Source: Planctomycetota bacterium (GTDB taxonomy: Bacteria > Planctomycetota > UBA11346). Taken from it: 7,458 nucleotides of DNA. Positions 1 to 5,342 of this stretch are shown piece after piece. Under the pieces are notes generated by a model that saw only the letters and a program-made list of their open reading frames with translations, had not been told where the DNA came from and searched no databases. The number at the start of each line of letters is the position of its first letter. The first letter of the stretch is position 1. The DNA lies in NCBI GenBank assembly GCA_024641365.1, contig JAHEDF010000180.1, forward strand, positions 1-7,458, read 5' to 3'. A program made the translations under genes and the position numbers.

Positions 1-27
1 GTGGGTGGAAATTGTGAATGCCTGGAG

Positions 28-45
28 TTGACCTCTTCATGTCAA
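28..45. promoter_or_regulatory. Inverted repeat upstream of the AraC gene, possible operator or promoter
   Basis: The sequence reads TTGAC, eight bases, then GTCAA, a perfect 5-bp inverted repeat ending 16 bases before the regulator's start codon. The left arm plus one base (TTGACC, 28-33) resembles a -35 box, and TATACC (49-54) could be a -10 box, but the 15-base spacing is short. A promoter here would leave almost no leader, which fits the absence of a Shine-Dalgarno sequence before the start. The right half (CATGTCAATT, 39-48) loosely resembles the repeats found before the lyase gene, so autoregulation is possible. Arms this short can occur by chance. Confidence 0.25.
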
Positions 46-61
46 TTCTATACCTATTTAT

Positions 62-940
62 ATGGCCACGATCCCACCCAAACAGCACGCTGAACCGTCA
101 TTTGTTTCAACGCAAGTCAGTGAAATACGCAGATATTACCTCGATTTGAGTCCATCAGCGCATGTCGATCTTGCTGTTGTTTGTGGTGGATACGAACGCA
201 TGCGTCCAGACTACTTGGTCGACCGAGCAACTTTTCCCTATCAATGCGTTGAACTGGTCGTCGAGGGCGCTGGCACCATTATTTTAAATGGGAAGCGCCA
301 ACGGCTTTCGCCTGGAATGATTTTTTCTTACGGCCCTGGCGTTGCTCACACCATTCGTACTGATCCGCGTCATCCGATGCGAAAATATTATCTCGATTTT
401 ACGGGAACAGAGGCTGCCGCTCTATTGGCAGCAACGCCGTTAGGGACAGGCATGGCCGTTCACATCGCGGAGCCAATGGAGCTAGTCGATATATACGAAG
501 CAATTGATCGTGAAGCACGTGGCGATGATGAAGTGGTAGCGCGACAATTATGCGCTACCTACCTGCGGTTATTGTTACTAAAAATCCGTAGTCGTGCTAT
601 TGAACAACGGCATAGCGTTCCGCGTGCCTATCAAACCTATTTAGAAATTCACCGTTACATTGAAGAGAATTACCATCGTTTACATACGATTGAAGAAGTA
701 GCTGCACACATGCATGTGACGCCAATGTATATTGCACGCCTATTCACCCGCTTTGGTCACACTGGTGCCTATCGTTTTTTATTGCGTTTACGCATGAATC
801 GTGCCGCAGAATTAATCATTGATGACGGCATGCTCGTAAAAGAAGTCGCCGATTATTTGGGGTTTCCGGATGCGTTTACTTTTTCGCGGGCTTTTAAACG
901 GATACATGGTGTTCCGCCATCGGCGGTGCGATCACGTTAA
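62..940 (+). CDS. AraC/XylS-family transcriptional regulator with N-terminal cupin sensor domain
   Basis: A 292-residue protein with the usual AraC-family layout and length. The N-terminal half (about residues 35-125) is a cupin-type ligand-binding domain, with the motifs ELVVEGAGTIILNGK (64-78) and YGPGVAH (90-96). A helical linker follows (about 138-180). The C-terminal DNA-binding domain (about 190-292) has two helix-turn-helix units: the first around TIEEVAAHMHVTPMYIARLF (209-228), the second around VKEVADYLGFPDAFTFSRAF (259-278), followed by the family-typical FKR..GVPPSAVR ending. It acts in the cytoplasm, binding DNA in response to a small ligand, typically a sugar in this family; the ligand cannot be read from sequence. 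The ATG at 62 is the only ATG between the in-frame stop at 29-31 and the cupin domain. It has no Shine-Dalgarno sequence, so the mRNA may be leaderless. The next gene on the same strand is a pectate lyase preceded by tandem repeats suited to an AraC dimer, making it the likely target. Domain assignment is secure; the target is inferred. Confidence 0.95.
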   Translation: MATIPPKQHAEPSFVSTQVSEIRRYYLDLSPSAHVDLAVVCGGYERMRPDYLVDRATFPYQCVELVVEGAGTIILNGKRQRLSPGMIFSYGPGVAHTIRTDPRHPMRKYYLDFTGTEAAALLAATPLGTGMAVHIAEPMELVDIYEAIDREARGDDEVVARQLCATYLRLLLLKIRSRAIEQRHSVPRAYQTYLEIHRYIEENYHRLHTIEEVAAHMHVTPMYIARLFTRFGHTGAYRFLLRLRMNRAAELIIDDGMLVKEVADYLGFPDAFTFSRAFKRIHGVPPSAVRSR

Positions 941-943
941 AAC

Positions 944-981
944 GTAAGCGTCCAAGCATGTACACTTGCCAGGACACTTAC
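944..981 (+). terminator. Hairpin directly after the AraC stop codon, possible terminator
   Basis: GTAAGCGTCC (944-953) can pair with GGACACTTAC (972-981), a 10-bp stem with one C-A mismatch and an 18-base loop. It starts three bases after the TAA of the regulator gene, where a terminator is expected. The nearest T run (TATTTTTA, 1001-1008) is about 20 bases downstream of the stem, so it is not a standard intrinsic terminator. It might instead be a 3' end stabiliser. Confidence 0.4.
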
Positions 982-1300
982 TTAGCACATGTACTGTCTG
1001 TATTTTTATGTGGGTGCACTAGGAGTCGTGCAGAATTGATGCCAACTTATAAACACGTCTTTTTACAAAGTACTGGATTAGAAGAGGTTGATAAATGTGC
1101 AGATACAATTTTAAAGGCTTGCAGATTTACCGTTATTATGGTCGATGAGAAGGTTACGTCCTTAACCCACGCCAGCAGCACGGACTTGTCTCCCAGAACC
1201 GACAAAAAAACTGGCGCTGCAAAATTGCAGATGTTTCCCACTTACTTTTGAAAACACTATTTCCAGTTGGCGGCGAGTCCGTTAGCTGTTCCTTGAGACG

Positions 1301-1337
1301 CCATGAGACAATTACACCTGTCCCATGAGTCGATTAC
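1301..1337. promoter_or_regulatory. Tandem 15-bp direct repeats at 22-bp spacing, candidate AraC-type operator
   Basis: CCATGAGACAATTAC (1301-1315) and CCATGAGTCGATTAC (1323-1337) match at 13 of 15 positions and start exactly 22 bp apart, about two turns of the helix. A weaker half copy, CCTTGAGACG, lies just before at 1291-1300, 10 bp from the first repeat. AraC-family proteins are known to bind as dimers to direct repeats about 21 bp apart, each monomer contacting two successive major grooves. The site lies between an AraC gene and a pectate lyase gene on the same strand, so it is the best candidate for the regulator's binding site. The repeats are seen directly; the binding protein is inferred. 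Confidence 0.5.
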
Positions 1338-1362
1338 TGTGAGAGAATTTTCCCAATAATAT
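1334..1362 (+). promoter_or_regulatory. Possible activator-dependent promoter for the pectate lyase
   Basis: TAATAT (1357-1362) matches the -10 consensus at four of six positions. Seventeen bases upstream, TTACTG (1334-1339) is a poor -35 box that overlaps the end of the second direct repeat. A weak -35 overlapped by the promoter-proximal half-site is the usual arrangement for AraC-type activators. If correct, transcription would start near 1369 and the lyase would have a leader of roughly 195 bases. This is a positional argument; AT-rich DNA gives many such matches. Confidence 0.25.
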
Positions 1363-1371
1363 GCGGCATAT
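1359..1371. promoter_or_regulatory. Perfect 13-bp palindrome ATATGCGGCATAT
   Basis: Two 6-bp arms, ATATGC and GCATAT, flank a single central G. The site overlaps the -10 and start region of the promoter proposed above, a position that would suit a repressor operator. No regulator in the window clearly recognises such a symmetric site, since AraC proteins usually prefer direct repeats. The arms are short, so chance occurrence cannot be excluded. Confidence 0.25.
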
Positions 1372-1529
1372 ATTCCAAACATTTAATTTCTGTCAAATTG
1401 AACAACTGGGAGAAAAGAATTTTACACAAGCTAATGGGATCAGTTCAGGATAACGCTTCGTCATTTCACTGGTGTTGCTGCTCCGAGATGGTCGGATATG
1501 CCTAATAATACAGGTGACAATCATAGAGC

Positions 1530-1544
1530 CCATGACGTCAATTA
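1530..1544. promoter_or_regulatory. Third, slightly altered copy of the upstream repeat, next to the lyase ribosome binding site
   Basis: CCATGACGTCAATTA matches the second upstream repeat (CCATGA-GTCGATTA) at 13 of 14 aligned positions once a one-base insertion is allowed. It contains the palindrome TGACGTCA (1533-1540). It lies only three bases before the GAGGAAG ribosome binding site at 1547-1553, so a protein bound here would sit within the leader or block early elongation. It may be a secondary operator that forms a loop with the tandem pair about 200 bases upstream, as known for AraC itself, or a decayed copy. Confidence 0.3.
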
Positions 1545-1546
1545 AT

Positions 1547-1553
1547 GAGGAAG
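1547..1553 (+). promoter_or_regulatory. Ribosome binding site of the pectate lyase gene
   Basis: GAGGAAG ends 10 bases before the ATG at 1564. It is a good Shine-Dalgarno match and supports that start, which also begins directly with a signal peptide. Confidence 0.7.
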
Positions 1554-1563
1554 AATTAGTTTA

Positions 1564-2937
1564 ATGATACGTTGTTTCACATTATTAATAATACTTGGCT
1601 GCGCCTTTCTCGCTACACGTAGTACATCCCATGCGGATGAGAGCAAAGCGCCACAGACGCTGGCGTTTCCAGGTGCTGAAGGCTTTGGCGCCTATGCCAA
1701 AGGCGGACGGGGCGGCCAAATTCTTTTCGTCACCAATCTTGAGGACTACATTCCAAGAAAGGACAAGGTGATTCCAGGGAGCTTGCGCTTTGCTTGCGAT
1801 ACAAAAGGACCACGCACCGTGATCATTCAGATGTCTGGAACCATTGCCTTGAAAGCTCCGCTCATTATCGACGAACCCTACTTAACGCTGGCTGGACAGA
1901 CTGCTCCTGGTGGTGGGATCTGCCTTAAAAACTACCAGACTGTTATTCGAACGCACGATGTCATCGCACGTCACATCCGCTTCAGGCCTGGGGATGACAT
2001 GAAGATTGAGCTGGATGCCTTGTGGATTGCTGGTGCGCACAATGTCATCATCGACCACTGCTCTGCCTCATGGGCTATCGATGAAACCCTCTCCGTAACT
2101 AAAGAATCTAAGGACGTGACGATTCAGTGGTGCTTGATTGCCGAGAGCTTGCACAACTCGCATCACCAAAAAGGTAATCATGGCTATGGCTCCATCATTG
2201 GTGGTGATGGTGTATCGTTTCATCACAACATCTACGCACATCACCGCAGCCGCAACCCGCGCGTGGGTGGAAGCGAGGAAAGCCCAGGCGGAATTGTCGA
2301 CGTCCGTAACAATGTGATCTACAATTGGGGTGATCGAGCTGGCTATAACGGGTCCGAACATGTCCGGATCAATTACGTCGGCAATTATCTCAAGCCCGGT
2401 CCATCAACGACGGACAAGAAGTTTGCCTTCAGTATCGGTGGTGATGCCACACGCATGTATGCCTCCGACAACCATATTGTTGGCGTTGATATACAGGCCG
2501 GTGACGAATGGAATTTGATACGAAGCAAAGCCAGCACTAGCGCTCTTAATAAGGTAAAAGTTCCTTTTGATGCTAAGCCTGTTTTAACTCAGCAACCGGA
2601 GAAGGCCTATGTGGTGGTGATGGACAACTGTGGTGCCACGCTTCCCAGACGGGATGCAGTGGACCTGCGCGTTATCACGTCAATCACAGATGGTACGGGC
2701 CGTCACATTGATTCACAGCGGGATGTCGGTGGCTGGCCTGAATTGAAAACGGAAAAGAGTCCTGCTGACCAGGATCATGATGGCATGCCTGATGCATGGG
2801 AAATAAAACACCGACTCAACCCGAAACGTTCGGACAACAACGACGATCCCGATGACGATGGCTACACCAACATTGAGGAGTTCCTCAATGGCACTAATCC
2901 CAAAAAAAAGGAAACAGCCTTGGCGCCAAATCAATGA
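1564..2937 (+). CDS. Secreted pectate lyase, polysaccharide lyase family 1 type, with calcium-binding C-terminal tail
   Basis: A 457-residue protein expected to cleave polygalacturonate (pectate) by beta-elimination outside the cytoplasm or at the cell surface. Residues 1-24 form a signal peptide (hydrophobic 5-17, likely cleaved after SHA at 22-24). The mature part opens with FPGAEGFGAYAKGGRGG (35-51), typical of PVC and Bacteroidetes lyases of this group. Parallel beta-helix landmarks follow: SGTI (91-94), LTLAGQTAPGGGI (107-119), HIRFRPGD (137-144), the acidic IIDHCSASWAIDE (162-174) likely to bind calcium, and HHRSRNPRVG (226-235), which carries the arginine region expected to supply the catalytic base. 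DVRNNVIYNWG (246-256) continues the helix. The tail (about 402-446) has two DxDxDG-like loops, DQDHDGMPD (402-410) and DDPDDDGYTN (427-436), resembling thrombospondin type 3 repeats. Start: the ATG at 1564 has a good ribosome binding site. The AraC gene upstream is its probable regulator. Exact substrate and PL subfamily are not certain. Confidence 0.92.
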   Translation: MIRCFTLLIILGCAFLATRSTSHADESKAPQTLAFPGAEGFGAYAKGGRGGQILFVTNLEDYIPRKDKVIPGSLRFACDTKGPRTVIIQMSGTIALKAPLIIDEPYLTLAGQTAPGGGICLKNYQTVIRTHDVIARHIRFRPGDDMKIELDALWIAGAHNVIIDHCSASWAIDETLSVTKESKDVTIQWCLIAESLHNSHHQKGNHGYGSIIGGDGVSFHHNIYAHHRSRNPRVGGSEESPGGIVDVRNNVIYNWGDRAGYNGSEHVRINYVGNYLKPGPSTTDKKFAFSIGGDATRMYASDNHIVGVDIQAGDEWNLIRSKASTSALNKVKVPFDAKPVLTQQPEKAYVVVMDNCGATLPRRDAVDLRVITSITDGTGRHIDSQRDVGGWPELKTEKSPADQDHDGMPDAWEIKHRLNPKRSDNNDDPDDDGYTNIEEFLNGTNPKKKETALAPNQ

Positions 2938-3020
2938 AATGGAATTCCGGTTTTCAGGTCTTCACCGTAAGTGGATATGGATTTAGGTTTAACGCTTACT
3001 TACCACCGACCAAAGCACTG

Positions 3021-3062
3021 AAAAAAAACCACCACAGCATGATAAGGCCGACGACCAGTGGT
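3021..3062 (-). terminator. Possible intrinsic terminator for the minus-strand small membrane protein gene
   Basis: Read on the minus strand, ACCAC (3062-3058) can pair with GTGGT (3032-3028 or 3035-3031), and a run of eight T follows at 3028-3021. The short stem and 22- to 25-base loop make it weak, but the T run and the position about 35 bases past the stop codon are right. It may work together with the hairpin at 3078-3098, which is followed on the same strand by seven T at 3069-3063. Confidence 0.35.
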
Positions 3063-3077
3063 AAAAAAACCTTGTTC

Positions 3078-3098
3078 AAATCGTGGTTATCACGATTT
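3078..3098. terminator. Symmetric hairpin at the convergent gene junction
   Basis: AAATCGTG (3078-3085) and CACGATTT (3091-3098) form a perfect 8-bp stem with the 5-base loop GTTAT. It lies between the plus-strand lyase and the minus-strand small gene and overlaps the latter's stop codon (3097-3099). On the minus strand a run of seven T begins eight bases beyond the stem; on the plus strand seven T lie at 3121-3127. A bidirectional terminator is the likely role, although neither T run directly abuts the stem. Confidence 0.45.
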
Positions 3099-3363
3099 AC
3101 TCCAAACTATAGAAGGCATCTTTTTTTATAACATGAACAACAGTACGAATGGTTAAATTTTCGAGCAATATTAATGGAAAATAACCATAAAAAAACACTT
3201 TGTGACCATCGTATTTGTCGAGGTCAAGAGTTATTAGTGGACTTTTGTCAAGATTAACTAAAATCGTTTCTTCTATTCCAATATAGAATACTCTAAAGGC
3301 AACATAGCTTGTTAGGTATAAGACAGGCAAGACTATCAGGGTTCTTATTCTCCATGAACTCAT
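3097..3363 (-). CDS. Small single-pass membrane protein of unknown function
   Basis: An 88-residue protein that I do not recognise. After a short basic start (MSSWRIR) it has one strongly hydrophobic helix (about residues 8-29, LIVLPVLYLTSYVAFRVF plus flanks), which is either a membrane anchor or an uncleaved signal. The rest alternates polar and hydrophobic residues (DKYDGHKVFFYGYFPLILL, about 49-67) and ends in a basic stretch. It probably sits in the cytoplasmic membrane with the positively charged N terminus inside. GGAG at 3378-3375 lies 11 bases before the ATG, an acceptable ribosome binding site. The start is 103 bases downstream of the propeller gene on the same strand, so co-transcription is possible, but each could have its own promoter. 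It reads as a real gene because of its start signal, its plausible composition and the hairpin at its end. Function cannot be assigned. Confidence 0.6.
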   Translation of the reverse strand: MSSWRIRTLIVLPVLYLTSYVAFRVFYIGIEETILVNLDKSPLITLDLDKYDGHKVFFYGYFPLILLENLTIRTVVHVIKKDAFYSLE

Positions 3364-3466
3364 ATTTAATTTTACTCCGCTAACATAAAAAGTATACGTC
3401 CAGCAACATGTACCTTTTCATTATTGTGCATATAGCTGGATAACGGCTTTGAATATTTTACCTAAA

Positions 3467-5083
3467 TCAAAAACCGTTTGCAGTTTCATTCACGATGAGA
3501 TCGAGATCTAGGTCTCCAAGGTCTATAATTCGGGGATTCGAATCAAAGTTTTGGGAAGATTCCCAGATAGCGATGTTCTTCCCGCCTGGCATTGCAATTG
3601 CATCTTGGATTTTACTCAAGGTCTCTTTTTCTCGGTATGCTAACATTTTTACCGCATTATTGTCAGCTGCTTTTAGCATTGAGCAATCAACAACGCCGAC
3701 ACCGTTGTTATATCCGGGGAGCAATAAATATTTTCCCGCAAATGACACGTCAGGTACGTTACACTTGTTGCCAGTCTCTTCACCAGTTTGTCGATCCCAG
3801 CTCCATAATCTAATTTCTCTCACCTTTTTGTAGCCTTTTTCTCTATCATAAATATGCATGGTTTGATTCTCGCCGCCTCTATGAGCACTTAAACATAAGA
3901 GTGCGAGGCATTTTGTGTTTAAGGCGCCTTTTATAACCCGTTCATTGAGCCCAACATCAAGTTCACAGAACCAGACCCATTGGGGATTTGAAGGTTTGTG
4001 AATGTCATAAAACACGAGCCATTTTGGTGAAATCTTATCATCCACAGCAATCATGCTGTCGCCGTCTATAAGCAGATCATCAAACGCTTTTTTCTTGACC
4101 TTTTCTGGAATCTGAATTGGTACAATAGGATCTTTCATGCCATTGCGAATATCAACCATGCCGATGTGATGTGCACCAAAGTCACCTGTTAAGTATAAAA
4201 TATCACCGCTCATTGCTAAGGTCTTGACTGTATTACCTTCCGGTAGCTGATAGCGGCCAACCAATTCCAAACCACCATTGGCAACAATATGATTAACGTC
4301 AACGGTGGCGTTACTTACAGCCCAGGCTATATAATTGTTGTTGGTAACAAAGGAGTCACTGCCAACCTGAGCACATTTCTTTGCCCATCCCTTGGGGTTT
4401 TTCTCGTTATTGAAATGTTTCCACAGTGCATTGCGGTGCGCGAAGTAACTAAGTATTCTTCTTTTTTCGATCTTTTCTTCAGCATTAATTCTGACTTCTT
4501 TATTTCCCAATCCTTCAGTAGGTTGTTGTGGCTTCTCATCATTTACAGCGGGGTTGTCCTGGTCCGCCTGCAATACGGTGACCTGTCGTGTATTAATATT
4601 TACACTATATGAGCGTTTTTTTTCGTCTTTTACCAGCAACACACCTGTTGCCGCGTTGAGTTTCATCTCTGTAATAAAAACATCTTGCTCACTTTTTCCA
4701 TCTGGATCATTAATAGTTGTATAAACTTTTATGCCCCACTTTGTTGCTCCGGTCTTTCTATCTTGAGCTTCAATATAGCCACCGTTCTGATACGCACCAT
4801 TTTGGGAAGCCATGTGAATAACCACATATTCTTCGTCACCGTGTACTACGGGCGACACCTCTTCTGGAGGGCTTCTCTTTGCGTAATCGCCGTTGTTGTC
4901 TTGCTGTAATAGATGCACCACGAGATTATCTGCTACTAATTTGCTACTGGCGGCAGTTGCATATGAAATTGAAGCAAGACTAGCCACTAGCATCAGAATT
5001 ATAGGACTCTTGATTAATCTCAATGCTTGGCAGTCACGTCCCATTGCATTTACGTATGAAGGGGTAATTAAATTAGGTGGCAT
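3467..5083 (-). CDS. Predicted secreted protein with beta-propeller-like repeats, function unknown
   Basis: A 538-residue frame from the ATG at 5083. The second in-frame ATG (residue 14, at 5044) may be the true start, because it places the basic n-region and hydrophobic stretch (28-44, ending in ATA) as a normal signal peptide. Neither ATG has a clear Shine-Dalgarno sequence. The mature protein is built of about eight similar beta-rich units, roughly at 80-120, 136-171, 248-280, 290-325, 336-372, 384-425, 445-480 and 490-530. The first resembles a PQQ-type blade (IEAQDRKTGATKW, 104-116). Others follow the pattern of LVIVD repeats: a short strand, then xxVDI or FYDIHKPSNPQWVW (358-371). A charged, probably flexible segment (about 172-207) splits the N-terminal two units from the rest. 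No catalytic motif is visible, so it more likely binds a ligand or partner in the periplasm or outside. The serpin gene lies upstream on the same strand, 259 bases away. I do not recognise the family; the propeller call rests on repeat pattern only. Confidence 0.75.
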   Translation of the reverse strand: MPPNLITPSYVNAMGRDCQALRLIKSPIILMLVASLASISYATAASSKLVADNLVVHLLQQDNNGDYAKRSPPEEVSPVVHGDEEYVVIHMASQNGAYQNGGYIEAQDRKTGATKWGIKVYTTINDPDGKSEQDVFITEMKLNAATGVLLVKDEKKRSYSVNINTRQVTVLQADQDNPAVNDEKPQQPTEGLGNKEVRINAEEKIEKRRILSYFAHRNALWKHFNNEKNPKGWAKKCAQVGSDSFVTNNNYIAWAVSNATVDVNHIVANGGLELVGRYQLPEGNTVKTLAMSGDILYLTGDFGAHHIGMVDIRNGMKDPIVPIQIPEKVKKKAFDDLLIDGDSMIAVDDKISPKWLVFYDIHKPSNPQWVWFCELDVGLNERVIKGALNTKCLALLCLSAHRGGENQTMHIYDREKGYKKVREIRLWSWDRQTGEETGNKCNVPDVSFAGKYLLLPGYNNGVGVVDCSMLKAADNNAVKMLAYREKETLSKIQDAIAMPGGKNIAIWESSQNFDSNPRIIDLGDLDLDLIVNETANGF

Positions 5084-5342
5084 ACTAAATTCTTTGAATC
5101 ATGTTGTGTTGTTGGTTTGCTTGTCCGTATAATCGTTTTTAGTCGTCTTCTTTAATTTATTGAATGAGAGTTCGGAATTTATGTTTATTATTACTTATCG
5201 ACATACACTCTTAAAATGAAACCGATCATTCGTAATTGTTTATCCATATGTAAATAAATCACTATTATACAAGTGGCTAAATTGCCAATTGTGCGTTTTA
5301 GAGTGGTTATCCGTCGGCGATCTCTCCATATCTGTTAATATC
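5084..5342. other. 259-base AT-rich gap between the serpin and propeller genes
   Basis: No gene is seen here. It must hold the 3' end of the serpin transcript and probably the promoter of the propeller gene. The only candidates are weak: on the minus strand TATACG near 5130 could be a -10 box with TTAAAG upstream of it, and AATTGCCAATT (5280-5290) is a short palindrome. No hairpin with a T run was found after the serpin stop, so read-through into the propeller gene is possible. Confidence 0.4.

Larger units (their letters stand above)
941..1563. other. 623-base gap between regulator and lyase, apparently non-coding and regulatory
   Basis: No convincing gene is present. A 97-codon frame (958-1251, plus) and a 64-codon frame opposite it (1047-1241) lack a ribosome binding site and resemble no family I know. 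The first starts inside a hairpin that follows the regulator. The structure that can be seen is a hairpin after the AraC stop (944-981), a 6-bp-arm inverted repeat CTGCAA-AA-TTGCAG (1217-1230), tandem 22-bp-spaced direct repeats (1301-1337), a perfect palindrome (1359-1371) and a further repeat copy (1530-1544) just before the lyase ribosome binding site. A long untranslated leader for the lyase or a small RNA is possible, but I see no recognisable riboswitch. Confidence 0.6.

Noticed and set aside
957..994. CATGTAC occurring twice (957-963 and 988-994)
   Set aside because: Seven bases in two copies with no further matching flanks is within chance expectation and has no clear role.
958..1251. 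97-codon plus-strand frame after the AraC gene, and a 64-codon minus-strand frame opposite it (1047-1241)
   Set aside because: Neither has a ribosome binding site or a recognisable domain. The plus frame starts inside the hairpin that follows the regulator. Composition looks like chance open frame in non-coding DNA.
2920..2929. Perfect 10-bp palindrome TTGGCGCCAA near the end of the lyase gene
   Set aside because: It has no loop, lies within the coding sequence and is not followed by a T run. A chance event in coding DNA is sufficient.
2967..3003. GTAAGT and ACTTAC arms 25 bases apart after the lyase, considered as its terminator
   Set aside because: The stem is only six pairs with a long loop and no T run follows; the hairpin at 3078-3098 is a better candidate.
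3399..3440. TCCAGC and GCTGGA arms with a 30-base loop between the propeller and small membrane protein genes
   Set aside because: The stem is short, the loop is long and there is no T run, so termination is unlikely.
4289..4612. Plus-strand frames of 70-110 codons inside the propeller, serpin and lyase genes
   Set aside because: They are shadows of strongly supported genes on the other strand or frame and show no independent start signals or domains.
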